Part shown: piece by piece, positions 1 through 14,922 of the stretch
Layout of the letters: each line of letters begins with the position of its first letter
How positions within the stretch are numbered: position 1 is the stretch's first letter
NCBI GenBank assembly: GCA_020086605.1
Contig: JACBWW010000017.1
Span: 18,554,479-18,618,478 of the forward strand
Length of the DNA stretch: 64,000 nt
DNA from: Lanius collurio
Lineage: Eukaryota > Chordata > Aves > Passeriformes > Laniidae
Direction of reading: 5' to 3'
The notes under the pieces: model-generated
The model's input: only the letters and a program-made list of their open reading frames with translations
What the model was told of the DNA's origin: nothing
Database searches by the model: none
Program-made: the position numbers and the translations under genes

Positions 1-2123
1 TAAAATAGGCAACATTTTATGATTTGTTTTTGTAAAGTTACTAGAGCACGGCTTATATGATAACTTTGCCAGCAAATTAGGAAATAAGGAAGATATGTGG
101 AAAATAGCTGTCTAAACTCATACATTTTTATTTTAATTTCTGTGTAACCATTTCAATTTTCCCATTTCCATGGAGTCTTTCTAAAATTGGATGAAGTCTT
201 CCAAGAACATTGGTACTTATATTTATCGTCAAAAATATGTTGATGAAGAAACAGAGATAAGCTAGTAATAACCTGTAGGTCAGGTTTTCAGGACAAGAAA
301 TAGAAATGCAGAGGATTTTTTAAAACCTGCTTTCTAATAAAAACAAAGTATTATATTTTGGAATAGCCAGAGTTTGTAGTGTTAGACAGCCTTTTCTTGA
401 AGGGGGTTTCTTATATATCTTGAGTTTTTCAAATCTATTTAAAATTGTACAAGAAAAGTGCAGTATTTCTTAATATGTATATATATCTATGTGTATGTTT
501 TTTATGCTCACTGATCTTGCAAATAACTGTTTAATCAGAGAGAGGGAATCGAACATTTGTTTCATTTTAATCAAACAAGTTTTTCTTATAGGCACACTTT
601 CATATGATACATTATTGGCAGACTTTAAACATGTAACAGATGCCTACCTGACCATGACCCTTGTTCTTTTGCTTTCCAATGTATTAAATTGCAGATGTTA
701 AGAGATTGGAAAATCATGTGCTGCTGCTAGTACTTTTTCAAGTTCCAGATGCAACTATATTTAAATGTTCTAACTTGTGACAGTCTCCAGAAGAACCACA
801 TCTATGTTTTTCTCTTGGAACCACGAGAGAATACCCTTTTGGCTGTCTAGTTTTTATGTCATTACTATTATTATTTGCATTCCTGCAGTGCCCAGCAACC
901 TGAGCTAGGTAGGCATTCTGTTCGAGTTCTCTTATCTTATTCCTGCATAAGAACAATCCAGCATGAAATGTTTCCAGCACAGAGAAATGTCATTTTGCAA
1001 ATTCTGTTCCATTGAGTCAAAGAACAAGATATGCAAAAGTGTTTTGTAGTAGCCACCTGTCCACATTTGATAACTTTTCAAATATGAATATTTTCAAAAA
1101 GCTATGCTTGGTGCCCAGAGTCTTTTCCTCAGCTTTCCGTTGTTGGGTCACTGCAGCAGCGTGGCTCACAACAGCACTAGGATATTGCCCAGCAGTCCAT
1201 TTAAGAGCACTCTGATGAATCAAGAATTTCTTCTGGTTCACAGGCATTCCTATTATCTTGTAATTTTTAATGATTTCTAATATTGCACCAACTATGTAAG
1301 CTGTTTTCCAATGCCAATGTCATCAGTTATATAGATTACTGTTTGACATGGATAGAATCAGCCTGTCCTGTTTTCTATACCTACTTACTTCAGAATATCT
1401 GTCTTTAGAGCTCGCCTCAAGATTGGCACATGGATCTGTATTGATTTACATTTCTTTCTCTCCTCTGAGAATTTACATTTGTGGATGTTGCCAGACTAAC
1501 TCAGTCAATTTACTATGGCATATTTTTAGTCTGAGTTAAATGATGGACAAGAGCAGATGATAGTTTCAAATGGGAACTATTAAAATACACTGGTCATAGA
1601 ACTGTTGTAATTTACCAGAAGCCTACAAGGGAAAAAATATGTCCCAGAAATATTTTCCTGTAGATTTAGTCCACAGAGCTGAATCAGCAGAGAAAAGTTA
1701 ATAAATTTAGAAGTTTTTATGAAGGATCCATTTACTCTCAAGAGCTTTGCTGGACTACCCTAATCTATATCAAAAATGAGGGCTTGTTGACAGGGTTAGG
1801 TGAGTGGTGAAAAACAAAAGAGACAGGAAAGACAGAACAGACATTTAGGCAAAATTGGAAGCAAAAATTGACAGAAAGCAGGGAAGAAGGGGGGAAAAGG
1901 AGAAGAAGGCTAAACCAAAAATACTTAAAAGTGACAAGAGAGAATATATGCAAGTTGAAAATATCAGGATTTTGATTTCAGCTTAGATGGATGATATTTA
2001 ATGCCCTAAATCTCTAGATATCCTAGCAATAGTTGGGCTTATCTTTTTTCATCTCTCTTTGCTTCAGCACTGCACTGTGGGTTATAATTAAAGCTGGTCT
2101 AAGATAGCAACAAAACTGAATAA

Positions 2124-2176
2124 ATTATTCATTGAAAACCAGCAACATTTTCTAAATAATGTATTCAATGAATAAT
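2124..2176. repeat. Short inverted repeat (13-bp arms)
   Basis: The arm ATTATTCATTGAA at 2124-2136 is the exact reverse complement of TTCAATGAATAAT at 2164-2176, with a 27-base AT-rich spacer. It could be the remains of a small DNA transposon terminus or a chance event in AT-rich DNA. I see no flanking target duplication that would decide. Confidence 0.35.
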
Positions 2177-2442
2177 ATTCAACTAAAAATAGGTACAATA
2201 TACACAGTATTCTGTGCAGACTCAGAGCTAGTCCTTGGCCCACATTTTATCATAACTAGTATGATGAAATTGAGTTGTTTCTTTTTTAGAAGAGACAAGC
2301 AAGAAAAAAGTTTTTCTTTCTAGCCTCACAGGATATGCTATATGAGTGCACTTTGCTGTTAAAATTTTAAAGTTAATTTCAGTATCTTAATGAGCCAAAA
2401 ATTAACTAATTCCCTTCATGGAACTTAGTGGGAGCCTAGACA

Positions 2443-2469
2443 TCAATGATGATGATGAAGATGATGACA
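2443..2469. repeat. GAT-type trinucleotide microsatellite
   Basis: A short imperfect run of GAT/GAA triplets (ATGATGATGATGAAGATGATG) in intron 1. It is too short to be more than a minor simple repeat. Confidence 0.6.
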
Positions 2470-3738
2470 TGATTATGGTCAGAAGACAAAAATAAAGATC
2501 GTTCCAATCAGCTGAAGGTATATTTTGTGCTTCAGAAAAGCTTCCAACGCCCAAAGAAAATTGTGAATACCAACAAAATGGTACGTGGAAAATTTTGGGT
2601 GATAGTGGATCTGAAAAAGGATTTCTCTAATAGATAGAAAACTGCATTGCCTTGCTGAAGTATCTTTTTCTAAAAGTCCTTTGCAGCTCAATGGCAATAG
2701 AAAATACAGCAATTGTCAATGAAAAGTAATAGGAAGAAAATGGTAAAGAGAGGACATAAAAATTAACAAATAAGTATGGAAGTATAAAATACAGGGTATT
2801 TAAAGGAAGATAAAAGAAGCAGAGTAAAAGGCAGTCTGTTGGTCTAAGGCCTATGAGCTTTAAAAAGTACATTATCAGTACAATAAATTTCATTAAAATT
2901 GTACACCATATAAGTATACAAACATCACATTTTGAATATATTTTAAATTTATATATTAAAAAAATGATGCAAAGAAGCCAAATATAATCAACATGTATTC
3001 GATTAAAACTAATATGTTGAGTATGAAGCTAATGAAAGTGAGATAAGAAAGTCTATCTGTTCTTTTACCAATCATTAATCTAAACACAAAGCTGCTATCT
3101 ACAAAAGAAAAAAAAAATTAAACCATCAAACCTAGTCCACTCATTGCTAGAAGTCTTCAGTCTTGCTGGACCTGTGAAATACTTAAGTAAATATTGGGTG
3201 ATGAGGGATACTCAAGAAAATTGAAGGAGTACTGGTACTGTGTCAGAATTCAACAAGGCTGATAGGTTGTGCCAAAAAACCCATAATCCAACTTCACTTC
3301 TTAGCAAAAAAATGTAAAAAAGCCACTGTGGAAAGATGTTCATCTCCTCAGATTCTCTCCTATTTTTCTTTGGTTTCTTTCCAGGAGCAAACATGACCTT
3401 GTCCTGCTTATGCTTTTATTTCAGATTAGCATTCCTTCTTTGCGGTTGCCAGTGCAAAGGGAGAAGGACTGATGAAACATATTTTTTTCTTGTGCTCCTA
3501 TCAATAGGATGTTTCTCGTGGGACCCCATCTTGCTTCCTTTACTACAGTTCTAGTTAGAGAAGACAAGGAATTAAACTTAGTAGCTTGGTTAATAATTTT
3601 TTAACAAGACTTTTAGGAAAGAACATCAAGTCAACCAAACATTTCTTAGATAAAGGCAAATTTTTGCATGTGTGGACATAGGAAAAAAAAATTGCAAAAA
3701 ATAGTATTTTTTCTTGATAGTTTCCTCATTTTAATTCT

Positions 3739-3772
3739 CAAAAAAAAAAAAAAAAACACCTTCTTTTTTTTT
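3739..3772. repeat. A-tract followed by T-tract
   Basis: A run of about 18 A is followed after a few bases by about 10 T, giving a self-complementary low-complexity block. It is not associated with a recognisable retrotransposed body, so I treat it as a simple repeat and not as a poly(A) tail. Confidence 0.6.
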
Positions 3773-5164
3773 TGCTACATAGTCATGGAAACTCATGTGG
3801 AGCTGGTGGTCAGTTCTGAACCCCCCAGTGTAATGAGGCTGAGGTACATAATGTTTCATATTATATTCCCATAAGTTAGAAGTGTTCAAAGTATAACCCA
3901 AATGTTAAAATATATTTAGAACTGTCTCTTTCTCACTGCTTGATAAAAAGTTAGGCCTGTTATAATTAGCATTACATTAGCATTTACAGTTTAATTACAT
4001 TACAAAAATATATGGTTTAGTGCTACCTTAAATAAAATCATATTTTTAAAGATGCTATCAAAATAAACTCGTTGAAATGTGGGATAGTAAAGGAGGAGTT
4101 ATTGATAAAAATACTGAATGTTATTGACAATTAAGTTGAATACATTGTTTGTGGCTTTATCACACAAAAACATAGTTAACATTCTGTACAGAAGTCATCA
4201 CCACCCCACTTGCCAGAACTTTCTGAAATAAAATCTATTAAAAACGGGAACACTGAAAACAATTTAGGGAAAATACCTGTGTTTTGGCTCGTTCAAATTG
4301 CTTTTTTTAAAGCATTTGAAATAAATAGAACCCCTCAAAAGTTTCTTGTTCAACAATAATCACTGTAATCTGCATCCATTATAATACTGTGCGTTGTACT
4401 CCTTTGACAGCAGAGCTAAGCAATCAATATGCACCTTTCAGCAATCTCTGCTGAACCAGTCTCATATGGTTAATAGCTGAGACAGATGCATTCTATAAGT
4501 ATTTCACAATTATACCAAATGCATGTTGGCCTCTTACAGCCTTCTGTTAGCAAGCAAATGCTTAAAGCAATACTGCAATAATGTCTTCCTTAGCTCTTAG
4601 AATAATTTAAATGGAAGAGCTAAAATCCATATTTTAAATCTAGAAGAAACAGTGGTACCTAAATGTAATTTAAAATACATAAAAAGAAATTATTATATAA
4701 ACCCAGCACTTTAAAAAATCTAAAATGTCAGTATATGCAAATACTTAGCTAAGACACCCAAACAAACTTAACTTTATGTAGGCCATAAAGAACACAAACA
4801 TCCATGTTATATACAACCCGTGCTTCTAAGTGAAATAAACTTTCTTTTACTAATCCATATATCTAGCTAACTATATTTGTTCCTCTCTTGTAAATCATTT
4901 TCTTTGAAGTTTAATTGCCTTTTGTATTTAGAATAATATCTCATTGAATGTATAAAAATGTTAGATAGTAGTTAAGTCTACATACTATATCTGCGTAGTG
5001 CCACAGCCATGTTAGGCAGAGAAACTAAACCCAAGATGTCCTGAAGTGGCAGTTAAACAAGTCTGCACGTGATATTTAGGATTGACGTATTTATCTGAGT
5101 TTTAAGGTGGTTTATATTTGATAAATTCCATATTATTTCTAATATCTGCATTTGAAGGCTGAAA

Positions 5165-5600
5165 TCACAGAATCATAGAACCACAGGATAATTCAGTCTG
5201 GAAGAGGCCTCAGGAGGTCTCTGGTCCAATCTCCTGCTCAAGCAGGGTCAGATGTGAGTCCAGACGAGGTTATCCAGGGCTTGTCCATTCTGGTATTGAA
5301 AATATCAAAGATATAGAACATCCAACCTCTCTGGGCAGCCTGTGCCACTGTTTTAATCTTTTCATTGGGAAGAAGCTTTTCATTCTGTTTCAATTCCCTT
5401 CTTTCAGCTTGTGCCCACTGCCTTTCTTCCTCCCACCATGCACTTCTGTGAAGACCCCAGACCCATCTTCTTGATCAGCCCTTTGCTGTTAGGTCCCTGA
5501 AGGGTGACTAAGCCAAGGTCCTTCACCTCCCCTTTCAGGGAAAGAGGTCCGTCTTCACCATTCTGGATGCCCTTCCAACAAGGACATATCTTGCCATCAG
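5165..5600 (-). mobile_element. CR1 LINE 3' fragment, minus strand
   Basis: On the plus strand the segment starts with CACAGAATCATAGAACCACA, the inverted form of the CR1 3'-terminal (ATTCTATG) repeat. It then reads in the order expected for the reverse complement of an avian CR1 3' end: a 'ggaagaggcctcaggaggtctctggtccaa' type block in pieces, then 'ctctctgggcagcctgtgcc', then 'gaagaagctt'. It is truncated at its 5' side near 5600, as is usual for CR1, and carries many substitutions and small indels, so it is old and inactive. The right-hand boundary is approximate. Confidence 0.85.
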
Positions 5601-8600
5601 GTAGTGCAAATCTCTGGAATTGCCCTGGCAGTGCAATATGTCACCTTACTAAGGTACTTTAGCGTTATTACAGAAGGACATTTTAAGAACATCAGCAGGT
5701 CTTCCTTTCCTTCACTTCTAGTCCCTCTCCATTGGCTGATGGCTCTGTTTGTGGTCTTACTTATCACTTTAAAAATCCGAGGAAGAGAAGATTAGAACTG
5801 GTTTCAGCAACAACTGGAAAATAAGAGATTTTTGGTTCACATTTTGGGCTAAAGAAATCACTAGGGGTGTTATGAATTAGGTAGAGAAATGAAAAATAAG
5901 TGATGGTTACATATGTATTAAACAGAAGGTTTTTATGACGAATGCAATACATAAACAAGTTTGAGTGGCTCAGTGTACTCTACTAATCCATCTTCATAGG
6001 TGAGTGACTTATTTAACCAGTTATAAACATAGTATTGGATACACTCAAAAAGTTTCTTTTCAATGAATAATAAAACTTTGCTAAGTATTTTAAGACTGAG
6101 CTGTACCTTATCTTAAAATGATAGTCAATTAAGATCCTAGCTTTTGTTCTAAGAGTACAATCAATTTCTTCATGATAGGTGAGACAAAATCATCCTATTC
6201 ATCTCAGAAAAGAATGTATTTCAGAGGTCAATGTCTTCTAGAATTATTCAGTGAAGAAAGTAATAATTATCATATCATATTTCTATTACATTAAATTTCA
6301 CTTAAATTTACTCTTTGCATAGATGAAATTTATCTTCCCTTAGTTATCCTGAAAAACATTATTTGCGTGAATGAACATAAGACAGATTTTTTTCATCTGC
6401 CACAGGATCCAAATTTTTAAAAGTCTTGCAGTTTAACTCTGATGTTTGCTGTTATCATTTTATTCCTAGGCACGCCAAAGGTAGTCTTTGCATGACAAAT
6501 AAGGAAGAATGATAAGCTGGACTGAAGTTTATCTGACTACACTTGGACACAAATTTAAGTCTAGAGAAAACCCAGAAAGTCATTGTGTTTCTCAGGTTCT
6601 AGGAACAAGTTTATAGTCATTATTCTTTCTTCATAAAACTTACCTAAGCTTTCTTGTGCAAGAACGCTCTGCTCATCTGTGTTTATGCCACATTTTGATA
6701 AGGGATCTTGAGTACTCCTGCAATATAAATAATTGAATAATTAATAATTTGAATTATGCTAATAGTAGAGCTTTGAATGCCCAGGGAAGGGAACATTGAT
6801 ATTCAATTTAATGTTGATCTCATTAAAAATCATGCCTTCTGGAAACAACTGTAAAATGAAAAGTAAAATCAAAGTCATTATTTTGGCAAAAGCATTTGTT
6901 ATTTTTCCATAATTTCTGCCCTTTCCTGGGAAAAAACATCCCAAAATACTTATTTCTTATAAGGCTGCAATTTTTTTTCTGATATGGCAGCTGCATGCAG
7001 CATGAGCAATAGGTTTATGACGTCATTAAAGTCTGGCACCACAAACTGGCAAAAAATGTCTATTTTTATTTACTATTTGACTTGCACTTTTATGTGTCAT
7101 TTAGTGCTTAGAACCAGAATATTTGCTCATCTTATTTGATTTGGCACTTGCAGAAAGTACAGACTATGTAAGGAAATAGAATGACTATTGCCAGTTTGGT
7201 AAACGCTTTTCATGAGAAGTTTCAAAACCTTAATAAATTAATAATGTGAGTAATACAAAACACTCCTAAATCAAAAAACATGAAATTGAAACTTTAGGCT
7301 ATGGCAATTGACAAACTACACTTCGTAATAAATAACACAATCAATGTAGCATTTTTCTCCTTTGAGAATTTCCACAGAGAAAAAGTATCTGCAGTTATTG
7401 TCATGGATTAAATATTTATTTAAAGTGGGGTAATGGAATCAGTCTCTTTTCAAATTTTCCTAAAACCACTGGGTATACTGAACTATTAAAAATTGTTACA
7501 GTGAGTTTTAGTTGATTTCAGAGAAGTTATTCATTCTGCAAGGGAATGTATTGCTTTGCTAACATATTGGAGTTATGTTTTTTGCCAACTTGTTCATTAA
7601 TTTCTAAGCTTTCATGCACCTTTTTCTTAAAGATGCAAATATTGATTAGAATTCTCAACAGAAAAAGGGCATTTACCTGTAACTGCTGCAGACTACCCAG
7701 CTGACAAGCTCATTATTAGTGGAAATAAATATTCCTGGAGTTTTAGAAGTCACAAATGTATTTGCCACTGCAACCATCTTCTGTTTGCTCCAGAATGATA
7801 AGGGATGATCAAACAGCTTATTTTGAACAACTACAATAAAAAAAGAAAAGCTATATTTCTCTCTTATTATTAATAATCTTCTTCATATCATACAGGCCAT
7901 TTAAAGGAATATCTTTGCAATAAAACCACTAGTTAATAGTATCTATCAATGTTTTGCTTTGTTTAATCAAAGAACTAGAAGTCATAGACCTAGCTTCCAA
8001 AAAATTTCTTCTTCTTTCTGATTAATTTTAGAATAAATCAATTCACAGAAAAGTTGGATTCTCTAATTCAGGATGGTGCTTGTACACCCTGCTGGATATG
8101 AGTCCAAAGCCACACTCTCCTGAATGTTTTGGTCCTCGTTCCTTAACACTGCAACCTGTGAACTCATCTGTGAGGGCGCTGGCAATGGACCAGAACAAAC
8201 AGGGACCTTCACTGTGCTTTTTCTCGACCTACAGAGTCCATTAAGTTTCCAAATTATGTATTTCAACCTGTTCTCCATGAAGTATTAAATTATTATCCAT
8301 TATTAACATTTTTCCAGCCCTGATATCCAACATTTATGGGCATCAAGGAGTGGACGGAAATGTTGAGATGACCTGTGTTTTACAACATAACTGTCCAGAA
8401 AGAGAGGTAGAAAATTTGGGGGTAAAAATTAAATTTGTTATCACATGGGAAGAAGGAGATAAAATTCCTTACAGATGATCAATATTAAATACTTGTTAGA
8501 TTGCAAAACTGCTTGTAAGAGTATTAGGAATATGAAGGTTTACTGAGCTCAAGGGATAAGATATAATTAAAAGACTCTGCCAAGATTAAAAAAATAAAAT

Positions 8601-8652
8601 AAACTGACTGAGAAGCCAGGTTTGATAATCATCTATAAAACCTAGCCATGCA

Positions 8653-8720
8653 GTGGTAAACAAAAAGTCACAATTTCCCCATAGAGTGTGGTAAACAAAA
8701 AGTCATAATCTCCCCACAGG
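8653..8720. repeat. Two-copy tandem repeat, 35-bp unit
   Basis: GTGGTAAACAAAAAGTCA at 8653 recurs at 8688 as GTGGTAAACAAAAAGTCA, followed in both copies by a related 'aa(t/c)(t)ccccaca/ta' stretch. The period is 35 bases with a handful of mismatches, consistent with a local duplication. Confidence 0.7.
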
Positions 8721-9640
8721 CCCCCCTCACAATTTGGCACAAGTCTTACACATCTTCAGGGGAGAGACAAAACCAGACAAACAACAATCCCAGAAATGAT
8801 CAATCTCATTTAACTTTAGTTATCTAAATTCAGGTGTCTAATTTTTTTCATCCAAGGCCCTGAGCATTGAGAACAGTTTATCTCATCTATTTTAGGACCC
8901 CTATTTCACAAGGACACTTGTTCAGGGGAGAATTATTTCTCCATTGACTGTAAAGGCAGTCTAAAATTCATAGTCCAGTCTGTGGCCAGATGTATTTTTG
9001 GATGGCTTAATCAGGGCAAGTAGATCTATCCATTAATTACAGCTCACTTGTAGTAAAGCAATATGTTGAATGAATTTTCACCATGGATCTATAGGTATAC
9101 CATTGAGGGGGAGTTTCAGGACTCAGCAGTTTCCTATTAGATATGCAAGTAATAGGTAGACATTTGTGGATATTCATATTATATTGTCATGGGGAAATGT
9201 CTGAAGTGGTGCAGAAGCTGAATACTTTGGCTGGAGCAGTAAATTGTCATAACTCTCGAGGCTCAGAAAATGTATGCCTGTGTATCTCTGCGTGTCTCTC
9301 GATACATAGATTTGTGGATAGCCACACCTGTCTGTCACTTATTATGCACGGTGTAGATTGAGGAAAAGGCGTAAAAATGTTGAAAATTCTTGGTCTCCTC
9401 AGAGCATTTCTCTTGATAGAAAAATCTGATCAATGCTGAGGAAGAGAGTGCATCCTGCATGTGGAATTTGTGGTTGATGCCATGGGGAATTATGAGATTA
9501 TTGTTTTTATTAGAGTGCCATCTGGGACTACTAGGCTTGGAGCTGGAGCCTTCTGTGGCAAGTAACATGCAAACAGACAGCAAGTGTCTGCCCTACATTT
9601 TTTATAATTTAAATTAAAATAAATATTAAAATACAGCACT

Positions 9641-9668
9641 TATGTATATATATGTGTGTGTGTGTGTA
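9641..9668. repeat. TA/TG dinucleotide repeat
   Basis: Short alternating tract: several TA units followed by about seven TG units, in intron 1. It is a simple microsatellite and may be polymorphic. Confidence 0.7.
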
Positions 9669-12600
9669 GCCAAAAAAAGGAAAACACAATTTTAAAATGT
9701 GGGGCACAGGGAGAGGAGAGTGACATAGTACTGCATCAGTAGCCAAAACATCTATTTTTGTATTATAGCAAAGGAGAGGCTTCCCAAAGAGAAAAATCAT
9801 GACTTGCTGGATGCTCATAGGTACCCATCTCCCAACACATGGGAGATCCTGAAAGTCTGAAGGTATTTTGAAATCCAAGTACCTAAGAGATGCACTTTGG
9901 TGAGGTCAGAATGTGGGCCTAAAGGAAGGAAGAATGAGATCTCCTGAGAGATAATATCTAACACGAGCATAAGCTGTGCTGAGCTTTGATAGTAAGAACA
10001 GATATTTCATGAGGTTCATTCAACTGGACAGACACTATGTTCAAACACATTCAAACAGATGTATGTATTGCCACATAGTTATAATTATTTCCTGTCTTTC
10101 AATTACTGAAAGAGGAAATCTTCTACAAAGCCAACACCTTGAAAGCATTTCAGCTTATTCGTGGCCTGTATAACCACTAGTTAGTTACCAGCTCTGAAAT
10201 TTGCTTTGGGGAAATAGAGAAATAGTTACATAATTGAAGGATGATTAACTGGGCCAACTCCAATAGCTTCATTATAAACCAAGAGTGAAAACATTAAAGT
10301 TTCTTTAAAACTTACTGAATATCTTTTCTAGCCTTCAGAGTTTCTTTATAGAATGCCTGACAATCCATTTAATGGCCTTGAATTTGAAGCTGCTCCATCA
10401 CTGCTAGATTTTGTGCCATTTAATCACTTATACCCTCAAGAACATCCTGCAACACAAATGACACAAGGTAATTCAAAGCTGTTAGATAAGGGGATCTGAG
10501 GCATTAAAAGCTTGGGGATGAATTTTTAAAACACACCTCTCCTATGTGTTGGACAATTCTGACACACAAAGCCATACACATCTGAAAAAAGGGAATACAA
10601 TAGAGACCCTTCAGAAAACTTTAAGCATTGCTCCTGCAGGGTGAGCTTCTGATTTTATCTCTGTGAGTAAAGCAGTATATTAGTATGGAAGCTCTAGTAT
10701 CAAATAGAATATAAGGAATTACCTGCTTTGCTACCAATGGGTTTAGTACAACAGAGAAAGACCATTAATCTCTAAAATCATAAGCAGAAGTCATTCTGTT
10801 GCCTTTCTTCCTTTTATTTTTTCTCTGAGTTCTTTAGCCTTTATTAATGACAGAGGTAAAATAGTTAGAGGTATAAGATCAGATGTCTGTGAAATGTTAA
10901 AATAGTGTAAATATTTTTTATTTCTTTGTTAAAATTCTTCTCTGATTTTTGAAATTGTACAATCTAAATTGAACAAATGTAAATAATGCAGCAGTGGCTG
11001 AAGTAGCACTGTCCATTTTGCAGATTGCCATTCTCTTGGTCTGAACTTGCATGGCTCTTTTAAGAGTTCTTTGTGGTGCTGAAATCTGTAAAGTATGATG
11101 AAATATTATTTAATTGACAAGACTTTGATTAAGAAAACTGAAATGTCAAGTTATTTAAGATTAATAAGTGACTTACCTTCTTTCACTGGCATTATCAACA
11201 GTAGTTCAAATATTGAAAGCATTGGAATTTGTTTTATGTAGTATTTGTCCTCATTTTAAAATGAAAAGCAAATTAATATTACCTTGTGTAGTGATTTTTC
11301 ACAGCTGAGCAAGGAAGGAAGGTGAAATAAGGAATTTAACAAGGGTGATGAAGACATGCTTGGCTCTGTGCACAGAATATGTAACTTTACCTAGGATTGC
11401 TGTGTCTGAGGTTCTAGGAAGAAGTAGGTGAGGTCTGTGGACTTGTTGTTCATCATAGAGATGATGAAGACCTTCTGAAGACCTGGTGTAGTTCACTGTA
11501 TGTTCACAGCAGCAAAATTGCAAGCAGCTGTGTTAGTCAAGTCAAGGAGCTGCTGCCTGCCAGCACCGATGCAGCACCAGACACGCTCCAGCCCATCCAA
11601 AGAGTGTCACTGTTGTTTGCAGCTGCTGGGAGAGCCAAAATTGCTGACTGGCAGGAGGCAATTGCTGCATACAAAGCTCATATTCAAGACTGGATGTATT
11701 TCAAGACAAGGACACCACACTTAGCACCATGATCAGATTCTCCCTGCTTAGCACTTTGTAGAGACTGTGGAGTCCAGAAGAGCTGCACAGGGATCCCTTT
11801 TTTTGTGTCCTGCCATCATCTGGTTGTGGTGATGCTGTGGGGCTTGGGTATACACTGAAGTGACAATGGCTATGGTACTGAGGAGACAAGAAGTGGACAT
11901 GAACAGTGGCATGGAAAATCAACTGTTTTTTAAAATTTACTTGTTCTTTTATCTTGTATTTATAGGTTTGATGGTAAATCTCCATAAGTAAAAGGAAGTT
12001 ATGAAATACAAGCCAAATAACAGAAGAATATACTAGACTAAAATCTCACATTTTACTTCATTACAAATATTGAATTACACTAACAACAAATGCTGGCATA
12101 ATCAATTTGATTATATAGTCATATAGATCAACATCTTACTTGCCATTTAGTATCACTTATTGATTTGACATCATTGCCTTCATACACAGTTCTTAACATT
12201 CATCTAATTATAAATAAACACACACTGTGGAAAAAATATTCACTTCTTAATATTCTTTGTGATATTCATATGGCAAATTGCTGGGTGGGGGATTGCTAAG
12301 GCAGCAGAAAACATGGTTTCTATGGCAGCATTTTTTGGCTGCTGGTGGACACTTCAGAAAGATTTATCTGTGAAATATATAGAGGTATATGATTTTCTGT
12401 ATTGGTTACAGCAGTGTTACCTGAATGGGTAAGTATTTAACTGGTAAAAACAAAAAGATTCAAAGAGCAAACATGGCCATATCCTCACTAGGCTTTGTCC
12501 ATTTCTGAACATAGCCATGTGTTTTATGTCTTTTAACTGAATGGAAAAAGACTTTGCACTGCTGCTGGTTTGACTTGGTACTTACCCAGCAGCAGCATCA

Positions 12601-14899
12601 CACAGCATTGCCCATTGTTTTCACATATAGGAGTTTCCACTGTGCCATTTTGATTGTATTGATGTGTCTGATGTGCACCCAGAGCAGACTAGAAGTGCTA
12701 ATGAAGAAGTGATGTTTATTAATGAGAATTTTTCTAGTATTAACTCAGACCTGAGGTACCTTAAATCTCCAAAAACTTCTATTGAATTATAAATTGCATT
12801 GCTCATGTGTGTAACAGCACTGGAGCAATACAGCAGGCTTGATATTTTCTTGATGATAGAGAAAAACACTAAAATAGGGCTCACTTTTTGCAGCCCACAA
12901 GATGTACAGGACACAAATGGGTTAGTAGGGTGATAGGACCACTCTGAATGTATGTGTGCCCACTCAGGATGTATTAAGAGCTGTTTCCTCTGGCACACTG
13001 GCAGCTGTGGCATGGAGCACTGTGGTAGGTCACGTTTTGGCTTTGGAAATGATTTTACACTTAAAGGTCTCATGCTTGGTCATTCATCAAAGTTTAGATG
13101 TGTGCCTTGTGAGTTTGGTGAGCATTGTGGAACAGACAGGAAAAAAATGTGCTTTGGCAACATATATTTTAAAAGGCAAATTTTGCTGAACAGAAAAAAA
13201 GAAGATAGAGTTACAAAATGCTGTAAGTTTTGTAAACTTTATCACCTCAAACACTGTCTAATCTCTGTGAGGAGACAAGTACTTGTATATGTACGTACTG
13301 ATCCAAGCACTTTCAGTATTTTCTAAGGTACTAGAGAAAGAAACAATAGCAATCGCTGCCTGTTATCATGTGTTTCATACTAAAACCAACAGAAATTAGC
13401 TGGTGTGCAGAACGGGCAGTCTTATTTTGAAAGATACAGCCACATGGAGGCATTCAGTTTATTGATCCTGTCTCTCCATTTTCCTTCCTCATCTGTCCTT
13501 CTTTCTCCTCACCATAAGCAGTGAAGCAGATAAAGACAGTGTCAGAAACATTCATGGTAACTCTGAGACCAAATCCTGTGCAGCAGAATAGAGATTCCCA
13601 GTGGGATTTTCTTTTTATTGGAACTTTTTGTGTTCCAATGTGGATTTTTGATTGCAATCTTTATATTAAAATGATCTTCATATAATTATGCAGTAGTAGG
13701 AACAGTTCTAGAAGTACAAGAGCCTTTTACCAGGAAGACCAGTGAGTGTTTCTCCCTCTGACTCTCCCCAGTGCAAAGCTCAATCCAGTGATGTAAGGGA
13801 GATAGGGACCACACTGTGAACACCTAGATAAATTCTTCTCACATATTTTTCCGATTAGGTCTACTTTGCTGGATTTATGAACCAGAAAGTAAAATGGATT
13901 CTTTAAAGGATCTCCCTGGCTGCATGCAAGTTTTGAAATCTGTTGTTGAAAATAAATTTATACTTGCACAAAGTTGTTCACCCAGTTTGACTAAAGAGAG
14001 CTGGGAAAGTATAAAAATTGGAACCTAACAGTAAGGAAATGCTCATAAGAACGATCTGGAGAAGAACTGCCCCAGTCATCATGTAGTGACAGAATATTCT
14101 TTTCTTGGAATTATCTGGAAGGAAAAATGAAACTTCATGAGAAAGGTAAAAATAATGCATGAAAGTCCCAGGATCACAGAGGAATAAATTAAAAAGCATG
14201 AAAATATTCAGAAGTTTAATAAAATGATTGAGTCAGTAACAGTCCATTTCTTTGGTCCTTTCAGTGCATTTCAGTCACTCACTTTTTAAAATTAGATTAT
14301 TGGTATTCTCTCCAGATTTAGCAAATCTCTAGCTATTTCGTGATTGTATTAGCCTCTGTTTGCTAACTGTACTTTTTTCCCCCTAAGATGTGGCATTTAC
14401 CCTTTTTTTGTTCCCAGTAGAATTTTTGCATTCAAATTTTGTTCTTGCCTCTTGGTATTAATTTGGGGTGTTTTACATAATCTTTTTAATGTTCTACAAA
14501 TGTGTATATGTAGTATTTATAAAGATATGAAAAATGAGGCAGGCCTGGTGAAGAATCATTGTAAAAGTTAGTTTGAACTGTGTTTGCTATAGACCACACA
14601 CAGGCACAGACAAAAGACTCTTCAGTGTTTAAATCCTTTTGGAGAACCAATTTTGGAAATGCTGAAGCCGGTGTTATTTCACAGTTTGCACACCTGAATT
14701 TTGAATATATACCCCTATTGAAGCATGGGATGAAGAAATCTTCAGCTTCTCAGATTGTTTTTGACTCCATCAAACAGAACATTTGCTTTTGGGCAGAGGT
14801 TCTAGGAAAAAGACGTTATTTTTTGTTCAGAACACAGTTACATAAAGTTGAAGAACACTAGAAATAGCATGGCTATTATTAATCTCTACAATATTAAAT

Positions 14900-14922
14900 C
14901 TATCTATATATCTATCTATCTT
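14900..14922. repeat. TATC tetranucleotide repeat (short)
   Basis: An imperfect run of TATC/TATA units (TCTATCTATATATCTATC and on). Short simple repeat in intron 1. Confidence 0.6.

Noticed and set aside
12621..13326. A 150-codon minus-strand frame and a 124-codon plus-strand frame overlapping each other
   Set aside because: No recognisable domain, no splice or start context, AT-rich random-looking composition, and mutual overlap. Chance frames.
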